Origin: Ophiocordyceps camponoti-saundersi (nom. inval.)
Lineage: Eukaryota > Ascomycota > Sordariomycetes > Hypocreales > Ophiocordycipitaceae
DNA: 64,000 bases
Reading direction: 5' to 3'
Assembly: GCA_003339415.1 (NCBI GenBank)
Contig: PDHQ01000158.1
Coordinates: forward strand, 1-64,000
The position numbers were made by a program, and so were the translations under genes. This document shows positions 48,811 to 60,900 of this stretch, in pieces. The first letter of the stretch is position 1. Each line of letters begins with the position of its first letter. The notes under the pieces were generated by a model. It ran no database searches, was not told the DNA's origin, and saw only the letters and a program-made list of their open reading frames with translations.

Positions 48811-51329
48811 GTACGTATGTACACACAAACATACCTACATATTGCATGTATGTTGTATTCGAAGTTTATACACTTGCATCCGTACATACTACCTAAGGAT
48901 AGTATATCATTTGTCTATACTCGTGTATATACCTACTATGTATGTATGTATGTATATATCCGTATCCGTACATACGAATACTTCGTACCTACCTACCTGC
49001 CTATGTATGCTTTGAGGTGTGCGTGTGTCCGTACGGAGTATGTATGTTGTATGTATGTATGTGCCATGCTGGGGACGAGAAAAGTCAGGGGGAGAATTTC
49101 TATCGCTGTTCCTTCCCCTGCTTTACACACACACGTCCGTATATACATATATTACATACCTAGGTACCTAGGTAGGTAGGAAAGCAGGTAGGCAGATATT
49201 CTTACGAATCTAGCTACTACGCACATATATATATTCTAACATACTAGGTACACATACTAACAACTAGCCTCTTCGGACGCCGTACATATATACATACATA
49301 CCTAGGTATATATATATATATATCGAGGCCTCTTAATATAGTAGGTTTCACTCTGTATTTTCATACTACTCACAGTTCCCCACCGATGGTAAAAATGAAG
49401 GGCTTTTTTCAAGAAGAGGAAAAAAACGTTGCACCTGTGGACGACACGCAGAGAGGGGAGAGAGAAGCATATTACAAAAAAAAACATTGCAGCGTCCACG
49501 TGGAATTGTTCCATGCCGTTAGAACGTATAATTAAGCGCAAGCAAGCAAGCGGGGAGGGGAGGGGGGGTTAGATCATTGGATGGATAGATGGACGGATGG
49601 ATGGATGCCATGGGGGGCGGGAGAAAGGGGGAGAAAGCACATCGAGGAATGCCTAGAGAAAAATGTGCATTGTCTGGGACAAAGATGTTATCCTACTAGT
49701 ACTGCAGGCGATGCTGGGCTTGCTAATCCGTAGTGCTAGGTGTATCAGGGTGCGAGCGTTGATTACCTGGGTTCTAGATACTCTGTTGCCTCGCAGGTGG
49801 TAGTATACTGTATCCGTACCTTGTAGGTTGGGATTCGACGATTAACCTTGTGCATGCTATATGTACAATGTACAGCGTAATTGTACTACGTATGTACGGA
49901 TATGAACGTACAATGCTCATATATATATGTACGTCCGTATACGACAATGCTATGCTGTCATAAGGGTCAGACTTAAAGGGACTGTTTGATTGTGCGAGCT
50001 GCTCATTTCGCCTCCACCCGAGTCCCCTGGTTCTTTATTACAGTTAGAATGGAGTTCTTTCTCTCTCTGGCTCTCTCACACACTCCCTCTTCTCTGGCCT
50101 CACACCTATCTTTAATCCCCGTTCACCCCTTGTTTTTTTTTTCATCACTATCAATGTTAGATCGTGTATCAGGCGATATTTGTAGTTGTGCATAAAAGGA
50201 CGTGCACGTACTGCAGACGTACACATAATATACATGCGAATAGAGAGGAAAAAAGGTTATATCCGTACACACATGCATACTAGGTACTATGTTAGTGCTC
50301 TACATCTGTATATACGTAATTGACCTTGGATTTTCTTAGCGCCTTTTGCTTCTGCCCAATCGCGTTTGCTAATCGCGTGGCTGTGATGGTTCGACAATAA
50401 CAACGACTCCTCTATAAATCTGCACAACGCATGAATACTTTCATATAACATCATACCTACCTACATATAAACAAACCGACCTACATATCCGTACGTGATA
50501 GATATGCATATATATGTGCAATGTAAGTTGCTTTGTATGTACGGATACCTAGTATTTAGATACCTAAGAGGTACCTACTAAGTATGCATCTGTGCCCGTA
50601 CTAAGGTGTATATAAAAGCTTTCAGTCGACGAGGCGCTCTCGTCACAGCAGCAGCAGCGGGCAATCGTTACTTGTTTTTTCTTCGGTCCGCCATAACGAC
50701 AATGGCTCGTAAATTTACATATATACTCAGAATAGAGCGTGTCCGTATATATATTATATATATAAATATACGGATATACGTCTGTTTCTATAACGTACCT
50801 ACTTTATACTAGCACAATTTAGTATATTCGCACTATACTACGGACATATAGATTATCTATACTGACTACCTAGGTGAGTATATATATATAGGTAGGTACC
50901 TACTATGTTTGTACGGATAGAACAATGTAAAGAAGAGAAAGAAAGGGCACAGAGAAAAAAGTTCCCCAGTTAGAAAGCTACTCGGCTCCTCCCGTCCATC
51001 GCCCTAAAATCTGCATCGCATCCAGGTACCCACCTACCTCCACACCCCCCTTCCCCATCAGCCCCCCTCTCCTCCTCCCACCCCCCCCCCCCTCCCCTCT
51101 CCTCTGCCCTCCTCTCTCCCGCTCTCTCCCGCTCACCCTCTCTCACTCTCCCACACACACACACACACAGACACACACACACACACTTTCTCTCTCTCTG
51201 CGTGTGTCTCTGTCTCTGCAACCTCTTGATCCATCTAGGCCAGGCACCGCATTGATCCCTGCTTCGCCTTACTCCTCCTCGTCGCTCTCTTCTACATATA
51301 TGTATTAGGTACCTGCCTCCTATCTCTTC

Positions 51330-51546
51330 CAGTCTTTGTTATATGTATTTCTTTCTTGTCCTTTCTGTTCGGCGCGCTCCCCATCTGTTACACACGACCG
51401 TTCCTCTTCGTTGGCCCTTGCTTTGCCTTGCCTTGCCTCTCTCTCTCTCTCTTTTTCTCTTTCTCTTTCTCTCTCACTCTCTCACTCTCTTCTTTTTCCC
51501 TTCCTTTTTTCCATTCTTCCCTTCTTTTACTACCACTGCTACCTAC

Positions 51547-51581
<35 letters not shown>

Positions 51582-51933
51582 ATTACTTCTATTTCTATTT
51601 CCCCTACTACCACTGCTTCTGCTTCTAATCGTCTGCTCCCTCTCCGTCTTCATCTTCTTTCCTCTTCCTCTTCTTCCTCTGCCTCCCCCCTACCACCATT
51701 CGCTCGTTTTTTTTTCACAATCGCTTCTCCTCGTATCTGCGTTCTTCCGCTTCATTCTCTAATTTCCTTAATTCTTTATTTCCTAATCATCGTCGTCATC
51801 ATCTTCTCGTTCATTCTTTTCCCCTTCTGATCCTTATCGTTACCTTCCCTCCCACGCATCCCAGTCTTTTCCTCAGTCCTTCGTTTCATTGTCGCTCGTT
51901 ACCCCCCTCGATGTGAGGAGCTCCGTCCGTGTC
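51330..51933 (+). promoter_or_regulatory. pyrimidine-rich leader of the C2H2 gene
   Basis: Nearly unbroken C/T sequence for 500 bp (TCTTTCTC and CTTCCT repeats) with a (CTG)10 run at about 51550-51580, directly upstream of the C2H2 start codon. Long C/T tracts near transcription starts are common in Sordariomycetes. Several AUGs on the plus strand would act as upstream open frames if transcription begins before 51,340. Confidence 0.55.
51550..51581 (+). repeat. (CTG)10 trinucleotide run
   Basis: Ten uninterrupted CTG units in the leader of the C2H2 gene. Confidence 0.9.
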
Positions 51934-53772
51934 ATGGATCACAGTCAGAACCTCCATCTCCGGCAATCCGCATTTCTCAACAGGCCATCGTCTTCGTCTC
52001 CCTCGTTGCCGGATCAACAGCTCGACGCCTCCCCGCAAGACGTTCTCGCCGAGGCGAGGAAGAATCTTCAAGTACTCATTGACTCCGGCCTCTCCAAGGA
52101 CCTCCTCCATCAGTGGGTCGACAACAGCCAGTCGCTACAGCTCTCCTTTTCGCTTTCGTCCCAGCCTCTCGCTTCGCTGTCGAAACCGACCGTCACGCAA
52201 TCTTCTCCCTCTCCACCACCGCCGCCGCCGCCGCCTCCCCCTCCTCCTCACACGACGCCACCGCCGCCGCCGCCTCCGCCACCTCGAGTTTCTGCGACGT
52301 CAACCCCCGTCATGCCCGTCAAGTCAGAGTCTCTTCCCGACGACGTCTCCCGAACCTGGCCCCCCTCGACGCTGGTCTCCAATGTGGCGATTACCAACGA
52401 TACCCATCCAATAATGACCTCCTCGGCCTCGTTTCCCCACGCCCATCGGCCTAGGATATCCGTCTCCTCCGTCAGCTCCGGCTCCTCGGGCCACGCCTCC
52501 ATATGGTCCACCAACTCGACCCAATCCTCCTTCTCCTGGCACTCCGCCACTTCGGGCGGCCGTTCCATGGCTCCCCTGCCCATGCCGCCCGCGCCTCCTG
52601 TGCTCAACGGCTCCCACATGGCCTCGGCCGCCTCGAGCACGAGCCGGCAAAACGTTTACTGGTGTACTTCATGCGAGACTAGCTTCAAGCGCAAGTACGA
52701 CTGGAAGAGACACGAAGATGAGTTTCACGAGCGCTGGCGGAAATACCCTTGTCCTGAGCCCGGCTGCAACCGCAGCTTCTGGGGCTCCAATTCGTTCAAC
52801 CAGCACCACAAGCAATGTCACGGCTGCAAGACGTGTCCACACGCTGAAAAGGTGGTCAAGTTTCTGCGCAAGCGCAAGTATTGGGCCTGCGGCTTCTGCT
52901 CTGCCCTGCACCCGGCCCGCGAGCGCCATGTCGAGCACGTCGCCCGCCACTTTGAGTCTGGCATGAGTAAGGGGGACTGGATGCACTCGAGGGTCATCTA
53001 CGGCCTCCTCCACCAGCCGCTCATCCACGAGGCCTGGGACGCCCTGGTGGCGACCAAGCAGCAGGCCGAGTACGCTGGTCGCCGGCCGCAGTTCAGCTGG
53101 CATCCGAGCAAGACGGGCCGCGCCCAGGGCTTCCTCGAGAAGGAGAGCGCCGGCCAGCTGCAGGACCTGCTCGAGTTCTTCTCTGGCGATGACTCCGAGG
53201 CTCACTGGATCGTCTCGTCGGCCTACGACCTGGCCGACATTGTCCTGACCTCGTCGCCCGAGTTCGCACCGGCTCAGCACTATTCTTCCCCCAGTGATGC
53301 TCAGCCCGTCGCTGCCACGGCGGCTTTTGCCCAGACGCCGTCCATAATGTCATCCTCGAGTCCTGGCGGCAGCAACAACTCGGGCAGCTCCTACAACTCC
53401 CCCTTCCGCAGCACAACCGCCCTTTCTACCACCGTCTTCGTCCAGTCCCAACAGCCGTTTTCCGCGGCCGACTCATCCGACGCATCGTCCCAGTCACCCA
53501 TAACGGCGTCCCAGTCGCCCATGGCAGCCGCCTCCTCTCACTCGCCGCTGCCGCCCCCGTCGCACTCGCCTATGCAGCAGCGCGACCTCCCGCAGCTGCC
53601 GTCCTCGTCGTCGGGCACGACGGACTCGCTGATGGACTTTGACTACACACCTGCGCCCGCCATCTTTGACGACTGGGACACCCTCTCCGGGGCGACGATG
53701 CATGACGCCTCCCAGCAACAGCCAGAATGGGGGATGATGCAGTACTTTGGGGACCCCCGCGTCACGTCGTGA
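51934..53772 (+). CDS. C2H2 zinc-finger protein, putative transcription factor (612 aa)
   Basis: Single exon. The start MDHSQNLHLRQ is the first in-frame ATG. The first 230 residues are Ser/Pro-rich and include polyproline runs of 12 and 9. Two C2H2 fingers follow: CTSCETSFKRKYDWKRHEDEFH (~243-265, CX2CX12HX4-5H type) and CPEPGCNRSFWGSNSFNQH (~271-297). A third, irregular finger is CGFCSALHPARERHVEHVARH (~316-338). A conserved block follows (YGLLHQPLIHEAWDALV, LLEFFSGDDSEAHWIV). The C-terminal ~180 residues are Ser/Gln-rich and end in an acidic stretch (LMDFDYTPAPAIFDDWD) that could activate transcription. Proteins of this build are found widely in Sordariomycetes without a known role; nuclear function is inferred. 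Confidence 0.82.
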   Translation: MDHSQNLHLRQSAFLNRPSSSSPSLPDQQLDASPQDVLAEARKNLQVLIDSGLSKDLLHQWVDNSQSLQLSFSLSSQPLASLSKPTVTQSSPSPPPPPPPPPPPPHTTPPPPPPPPPRVSATSTPVMPVKSESLPDDVSRTWPPSTLVSNVAITNDTHPIMTSSASFPHAHRPRISVSSVSSGSSGHASIWSTNSTQSSFSWHSATSGGRSMAPLPMPPAPPVLNGSHMASAASSTSRQNVYWCTSCETSFKRKYDWKRHEDEFHERWRKYPCPEPGCNRSFWGSNSFNQHHKQCHGCKTCPHAEKVVKFLRKRKYWACGFCSALHPARERHVEHVARHFESGMSKGDWMHSRVIYGLLHQPLIHEAWDALVATKQQAEYAGRRPQFSWHPSKTGRAQGFLEKESAGQLQDLLEFFSGDDSEAHWIVSSAYDLADIVLTSSPEFAPAQHYSSPSDAQPVAATAAFAQTPSIMSSSSPGGSNNSGSSYNSPFRSTTALSTTVFVQSQQPFSAADSSDASSQSPITASQSPMAAASSHSPLPPPSHSPMQQRDLPQLPSSSSGTTDSLMDFDYTPAPAIFDDWDTLSGATMHDASQQQPEWGMMQYFGDPRVTS

Positions 53773-54896
53773 CATTGACCATGTTTCTTGTCGTTTTTCC
53801 CTCTCTTGTTCGGTTTCTGTTTCATATCGTTTCGGAAGGGAAAGAAATGGTTATTTACTGTACCTATCTACGCTGCATTGTGTTGTGTTTTCTCAGTTTC
53901 TGTACCGCAGGCATATCTCTCTTCCTCCCTCTCTCTCTGCCTCTCTCTGCCCATCTCTCCCTCTGGACATTTAGCCAGCATCTTCGGCAAGTGTCTTTAC
54001 CTGACTACCTACCTACCCACTCTATCCTACTTAAACTTGAGTACCTACTGTTTATCAAGGAGGAGCAGCATCAGGACTGCCAGCCTCTGTAAGAGAAAAA
54101 ACAAACATAATGATAATACCACAGAAAAGATGAGGGAAAAGATAGAGAAGAGTCTTTCGTACAAAAATGCAGATTAATGTATTCTCGTTCGCTTTTCGTT
54201 CTAACTCTTTGTTATTTTCTTTTCGACGGTTTATGTTTGGCGTATGGGGTTTTAGTTAGTTGATTGCAGTGTTGGATTTGGGACATGGGTTTCTGCTTAT
54301 GAGCCAAGGGTGATGGGCATTAATGGAAGCAGGAAAGAGCTATTCTTAAGAAAAGAAACCCCAGGAGGGAAAACCAAGTGGTAGATGAACAACCGAGCTC
54401 GAGACATGCAGATGGATGGATGGAGCCGGTAGGTAATGAGGTAGGTAGGTAGGTACGGATAGATGAGGTTAAAGCAGAGGTCACCGAAACGGAGGCTACC
54501 CTAGAGCACATCATGGTCATGTCGCAGGTAGGTGAGACCGTGAGCTTACCGAGAACCTTAAATACACTCTATAGTACCTACTAATGAACAAAACTCAGGA
54601 GATGATATACATATATGCTATTAAAGACGAGTTGAAGATAATCCAATTCCACAGTCCTCTCTGAGCAAACCACCGGTTTAAGAATAGAAACCTCTGAAGA
54701 AAGAGAAACAACCGCCCCTCCCCAACTCTAAGACCCAACTCTAAAACCCCAAGCCAACCCCCTTGTCCCGACCCATCTTGATAAAGATAAAAAGCTGTGC
54801 AAGAAGCCCCCTTTCTAACCTATCAACTCCAAAAAAAAATGTGTCCGCAAGAAGGATAAAACCGCCTTCGCCGTGAGCAGAAAAGTGAAAAACCTC
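53773..54896. other. convergent intergenic region, C2H2 gene/SPT8
   Basis: 1.1 kb between two facing 3' ends. It holds a short TAGG run (54428-54452) and CT-rich pieces; no gene or mobile element seen. Confidence 0.5.
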
Positions 54897-57059
54897 TCAG
54901 TCGCCAACGACGTGTATGTTATATCCAATCAGAACCTCCGTACACGTCCCCTCCCATCCCCTCGTGCCCGCCGCGCTCAGCATGAACCGGCTGGTAGGGT
55001 CGATATAGAGGCACGAGATGACACCCGCCCTGGGGGGGCCGGGGATGATCAAGAAGGGGACCGTCGAGTGCTTGAAGCCGCGCTGCTGCTGATCCTTGAG
55101 GTCATACAGCCGCAGGATATCATGCGACGCGCTGTCGAGGTCGCGCTCGCCGAGTCAGACAAGGAGATGGCATCGCAATTGCAGGCTTTGCTTCACGACT
55201 CACCAGACGAGATGTCGCCCATTCACCATGGGCTTCAACGCGCTCACCGCCCCGCTGCCCGCCGGGAACTTGAGCGTCCTCTCCGGTTCCCATCCGCGCT
55301 TCGCCTTGCGCACGTCAAACTCCTCAACCATGCAGTTCCGCCTTCCGGCGTAGATCATATTGCCATCAGGGCTCCAGCACGCGCTCATGCACCACGGCGG
55401 CACCCCGACCCGCGTGCCGATCCGCGCTACCGGGTTGGGCACGCGCCGGTCCCAGATACGAATCGTACCGTCGGTGGCCGAAGAGAGAAACGTCGTCGCT
55501 GAAGTCTGTGACGGATCGTATTGCTGCGCCGCCGCCGCCATCGTCGTCGTCGTCGTCGTCGTCGTCGTCATGCCTGGCGAGTGCCATGTCTTGGCCTGCT
55601 CTTTATCGTCGGCCGACGGGACCTCGCTCGCTTCCGTGTTATGGTTATTATCGTTGTTGTTATCGTTAGTGTGGTCGTTGGGCACGCCCTTCTCGCCCGT
55701 GGCCGGACGGCTATGCTCGCCCATAGAACAGTCCGCGTCCGCATTGCTCTTCGTCTGGGCCGTCATGACTGCGCCCGCCGGCTCGGCCTCGGGTTCCTTA
55801 CCCATCTCCATGTCGGCCATGGCCATATCGGCAGAGTGGTCCATACCCCCTTCATGAGCCGGCATCATGTCCAGACCAGCGCCGAAGCTATCGTCATCAT
55901 GACCAAAGGGCTGCCCGCCAGTCGTCTCCCCAAATAGGCTGCCGGCATCGCTACCACCAAACAGACTCTCATGGGCAGGAGACGCCTGGCCATCAGCGTT
56001 GGCGGTTGATGTGATGGCACTCGGGTCTGGGATGCTGCTGCTACCGCCGCCAACCCCGCCACCGACCTCGCCTCCGCCGCCATGGCCGCCTCTTCCATCC
56101 GAAGGGCCCCCCAAAAATTCTTTGGGCGGCGGGGCGGCGTTATTAGAGGCCATGGTACTGGACGGCATTGGCTCGTCGGCCTCGGCGGGAACGGGGGCGC
56201 CGCTTGCAGGCCGCAGCTCGATGGACGATATCTGACCAGCATTCCCGTCGAAGCTCCTCTTGATGAAGCCCGTGTTCAAGTCCCAATCGAGAATCTTCTT
56301 ATCCCAACCGCCGCTTAGAACGCTCTTCTCGTCGGGGGCAAGCGTCAAGACGCTGACGGCATTTGTGTGCTGCTGCAGGCAACAAATTCTCTTGCCCTCG
56401 TCGTGGCGAACGCTCTGCAGATTGATTCCCCCAGACTCGAGCCCGGACAGCAGCCACAGGGCTTTGGAGTGGACGGCGAGCGAGTAGACGGGGGAGAGGA
56501 CAGGGTCGTGGTCGCCACGGCTCGGCGGCGACGGCTCCTCGTTCTCCCAATACGACATCAGGATGCCGGCCTTGGTAACGCTATCGACGAAGGGATGCCT
56601 CTGCGCGACTGTCAAAGGCAGCTTACCGTTGATGGTGCCGGGACCGTCATATTTGCGAATGTAACCGTCGGAGCCACCGGTGATCCAGTAGCGTAGGTCC
56701 GGGGTGATGGCCATGGCGTTGATACTGGTCGCCATGGGGGCCGCCATGGTCGGCACGATGTCGTAGAGCTTGGCCGTCAGCGCCTCAGGCCGGACTGTAG
56801 GTCGCCACGGCACGCTCGAAGGCGCGGGAGTCGCCGGTTTGTTACTCGTCTTGACAGCCGATTGTTGCGCTTCTTCCGCCGCCTCCTCGGCATCAGCTTC
56901 GTTATCGCCATCGCCGCCATCTTCGTCATCGTCGTCGTCGTTATCTTCGTCCGGCTCGTTCTCGTTCGCGGCCTCCTCAACGTCTTCCATGGTCTCGTCC
57001 GGCTCGTTGTCGCGCTCGGACTCGGCCGAGCTGGCTGAGAAGCGGTCCTCCTCATCCAT
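54897..57059 (-). CDS. SPT8: SAGA complex subunit SPT8, WD40 protein (696 aa)
   Basis: Two exons, 57059-55204 and 55131-54897, joined in frame across a 72-nt intron (GTGAGT...CTCGACAG). The N-terminus is strongly acidic (EDNDDDDDEDGGDGDNEAD). WD40 blades then follow: ITPDLRYWITGGSDG, HTNAVSVLTLAPDEKSVLSG, WDLNTGFIKRSF, LSSATDGTIRIWDRR, WSPDGNMIYAGRR. A ~240-residue Ser/Gly/Asp-rich insertion separates the blades. The second exon gives the family C-terminus (SHDILRLYDLKDQ, VISCLYIDPTSRFM, RGWEGTCTEVLIGY). SPT8 helps SAGA deliver TBP to TATA promoters in the nucleus. A poly-Thr run (codons ACG/ACC, plus strand GTC repeats at 55541-55570) lies in the insertion. Confidence 0.92.
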
Positions 57060-57908
57060 GACGATTTGCGGAGTAGGGAAAGTAAGAGAAGCAGCAGAAT
57101 CAGAGAGAAGAAAAGGTCACCCAAAAGGCAAGGGTGTGTGTATAGAGAGAAACACAGAGAGAGAGAGAGAGAAAAGGCACTTTGGTGTATCCGTTTAGGT
57201 AGTCGTAGGTACGGAGAGATGATTAAGTCTAGGCAGGTAGGAGGTGGGATCAAGGTTAGTATGTAAATATGTTGCTGCATTTCCCCCCCTCCCCCCTTTC
57301 ACGGGCCTTTCACGAGGCGGGCAAGCGCTGCAGAAGCTCTGAACTGATGACGCAGTCGCCGGGAATCTCTTTTGTTGCGCCTGTCGCGTGAATCACAATC
57401 TGGGACCTCGAATGGACTCGGTGGGGGTGGGGGGAGGTATCCATGTATTGGCGATTACGTGATGGTGCCTACAGCCTACTACGTATTCGTAAAACTGAAA
57501 CGAACCAACGATGCGATGAAGATAAAGCCATCGTCAGTCCGTCACCATCAAGAAGTCTTCACACGCAACTTGAAAGTTCTCGTCAACTAGCTACTGGTAT
57601 CGAGACATATAGATGAATAGGTAACCAGACAGGAAAGAAGTTACTGGCAGGAGGATGCACCCTGTGGGATGCTCAGACTATCAACCTCTGCATACCTACA
57701 TACAGGCACTGCAGACGTACGTGGCGTATAGCAGTACTGGTCAGGAGGTGTACCTATGTGCCTGGCATCCGTAGAGGTAGGCAGGCAAGTACTACCTAGA
57801 GCCTAGAGGTATGTATGTATGTATGTCTCTATAGGTACATAGAGGGCCATCGCTCGCGCGCCTCGTCTTCTCTCCGCTGCAGCATCCCGCTTCCGCCATC
57901 TCGCACTT
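57060..57908. other. intergenic region upstream of SPT8 / downstream of the helicase
   Basis: No gene. A GA run (57152-57172) near the SPT8 start is, on the gene strand, the usual pyrimidine tract. Short GTAT and TAGG runs at 57770-57835. Confidence 0.45.
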
Positions 57909-60900
57909 TTAAAACTTGATGAGATCGTCACTGTCCGAGTCATAGCTCGTGACTGTCTTTCCAGACGACGTAGTGCTCATTGCTCGTTCCGACAACCTCC
58001 GGCTATCTCGCTCAGCGAACACGTTCCTCATTCCCTTCTCCAGAATCTGGTCGCTCGTGTAGCGAGTGGGACGTTTTTCCGGAGCGCTCATAACCCCGTC
58101 CGTAAGCTGAAGCATCGCCCGCCGGAATTCGTCAGCGGACTTTGGCGCAGAACTCGCTTCCCGCAAGCTCGGCAGCGACCTCTCCGACTTCCTCGTGCCA
58201 ACCTGCTTCGACATCTGATCCGTTGAATCGCCCCAAAATTCAGATGATGTAATGGCAGGTCGGGCTGTGCTGGTGGGCTTCCAATCACACGTGGCGCTCT
58301 CTGCGCCTGAGCTTGGCGGCGACCTCTGTGGCGACCTCTGTGGTGACTTCTGAGGCGACCTCTGAGGCGACCTCTGCGGCGACCTCTGCGGTGAACTCTG
58401 CGGACTCTCCATGCCGGTTTGCGACGACGTCATGGCCGGTTTGCTTCTCCACTTCCATGCGACGCTCGGTCCGCCCGAACTCGGCGGACTCTTTATGCTG
58501 GCCTCCTTCGGCACCTGAGGCATCAACGCTTTCCAGAACTTCTCCGGCCCGGCTATGTCATCGGGCTTCCGCGTAACGCTCGCTTCCCGCGAGCTTGGTG
58601 GCGAGCTCGGTGGCAATCTCGGTGACAACCTCTGCGACGACGTCTGCGGACTCTTCATGCGATTCTGCGTCGACGTCCTAGGGAGAGGTTTCAGCGGAAC
58701 CGCCGCTTTTGTTGCCTTAGCAGGCTCAGTAGGGCTCTTCTTCGGAGCCTTGGCTGCCTGGGCCAGCAAAGGCCTCCCCTGGCAGAGAGCAGAGCAGCCC
58801 GAGCGCGAGAGTTTTGCCCAATCGTTTGCCTCCATCACGTTGAATTCGGTACCGTGAAGGGCGCAGTGAACGGGCACGTACGTCCCAGTCCGCTTGCCAA
58901 AGACCTTGTGGATTTTCTGCCACACGTTGTTGCGGACGTTGTTGCGGGATGCTTTGACCAAGTTTTCTGAATTGCCAAAGATGTAGAATGCTTGCCTCGC
59001 GCGGCTAGTTGCCACCACGGTCCGGTTCTCGTTGGCAACGAACCCTGGTCTAGCTCTCTGCCCGTCCACATCCGGTCCCCTCACCAGTGACAAGATGATG
59101 ATTTCATTCTCCTCGCCTTGGAAGTCGTCGATAGTTCTGACAGACCACTCTAACTCGGTGGTGCCAAAACGGCCAAGGACGCTGTCCCTTGCGAGCTCCG
59201 ACTTGATGAAATCTCGTTGCCCCGCATAGTACGTGAGAATGGATATATGTTCTGGTGGAACGCCGTTCTTGAACAGATATTTCGTGAACTCGACGATCAT
59301 CTGGGCCTCCCTTGGGTTGTAGTAAGTGTAACCACTGGTGCCTCCGCGGCGCTGTTCCCACGTATGGTGGAACCACCAGAGGTTGCAGCGATGCATCCCA
59401 GGAATTGGCTTTTGCCGCTCAGGGCTCGTAACGGACTCGTGATTCCTGAGATCGGGGTAGAAGACTTGGACGACTTTGCAAAGTTCTGGAACCATGCGCC
59501 TCTGGACCTTCAGAGAGCAATAGGGAAACTTTTTGTTCACGAACCTCTCAAACAAGGAGTAGTCAAGTCGGGTAGGCCATTCGCATAGCTCCTGCAGATC
59601 TGCCCGGGGTGTCAGCTGCTGATGATCGCCAACCAAGATGAGCTGCTCAATCGATGGTGTGAGGGCTGCTACGACGTTGGCTTCTCTCGTTTCTGCAGCC
59701 TCCTCGATCAACAGGACCCGGGGTTGCAGGAGAGCAAATAGGTCCCAATGCTTGAGCAGTCCAGTTGTCGTGCAGCCAAGAATACTAACGCCTTCGCGCC
59801 GCAGGGCCTTCAAATCGTCCTGCCGCCTTGCCCACAGCAGATCCTTGCTATTGACCGCATGGTCTTCAATAATCTCTTGGAGTCTAAGTGTCAATTGGAG
59901 ATTGAGCTGTTTATAGAGGTAGCAGTAAACCGCTCCTCGATCAGCCGGTTTGATGTCATAAAGGTCGTTCGTGTTGGCCACTAGTCGCGCCGCTTTGTCA
60001 AACCAGGTGTCGCCTCCATCACAGTCCATGGCTCGGATAGTCGACTCCAGATGATTCGTCCCCATGTGTAGGAACTTTTGGCTCCTGTGCTTTCTGCGCA
60101 GACTCGGGTGGAGATTATCCTCGGCAGCGAGCAGCAGTTGTGCCCTTCGTATCTCGGACTGTTGCGTGTATTCATCCAGCCATCTGTGCATGAGCGAGGC
60201 CTGTTCGTTTTCAGCTCCGCTGTCCTTCCCCTCCGTCTCCCATTCGTCATCTTTCATGAGAGACTTATACTGAGCCTCGTTGAGAATATCGAATTCGCGG
60301 AGCTGATCCGTCTTTAGCACATTAAAATTAGTCATCATCTTTCGAAGCGCGGACTGAAACTTTGAGGCCACGTGACACTCTGGGATGCCATTGGACCTGT
60401 GACAGTAGCGCTTTCGAAGGTTGAACAAGGTGACATCCCGGATTGATTCGTTGTCTGAGCGCCCGCCAAGCCGTGCAATTTTACCAATGCCTAGACTTTT
60501 GCACTTGAGAAGAAGTTGATCGACAGCATGGTTCGTCTGTGCCGCGACGATGATGGGCGCGTCGTATGTATCGCCGTCGATCATTCTGTTCGCGTGGCAA
60601 AGCTCGAGGGTCTTGAGTACGGTCTCAATGGCGACGACGGATGTGAATGTCTTGCCAGTCCCGGGGGGGCCCTGCAAAACGGCGAGGTCTTGGTTCGCTG
60701 CCATCTGGAGGGCCTCCAACTGGGATTCGTCGAGATTCTTTGCGCTAGGTGGGTAGACGACCATGTTTTCAGGCGTTTCCTTTGTATATTGAGCGAGCTT
60801 TACTTCGTCGGGAGACTTGTAAAGGTATTTATCTATTATGTGCCTGCTCAAAGAGTCTTAGGTGGCTTTCCTTTGCATCATGACAATAGCGGGAGACTTA

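Larger units (their letters stand above)
46404..51329. other. long intergenic spacer (4.9 kb) rich in microsatellites
   Basis: No gene with family likeness on either strand. The spacer is filled with TAGG/CCTA, GTAT and CT tetra- and dinucleotide runs, perfect palindromes of ACCTAGGT, many copies of GTACGGAT/ATCCGTAC, short TATATA stretches and one 13-bp hairpin with a T tail (48542-48571). A long non-coding RNA or a distant upstream region for the C2H2 gene is possible but not shown. Confidence 0.5.

Noticed and set aside
51336..51830. Overlapping open frames in the C/T-rich leader of the C2H2 gene
   Set aside because: Low-complexity Leu/Ser/Phe translations in all three frames, as any C/T tract gives.
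58316..58402. Short regular repeats that could suggest a CRISPR-like array
   Set aside because: They are a 12-base in-frame repeat without spacers, inside a coding exon of a eukaryotic gene.
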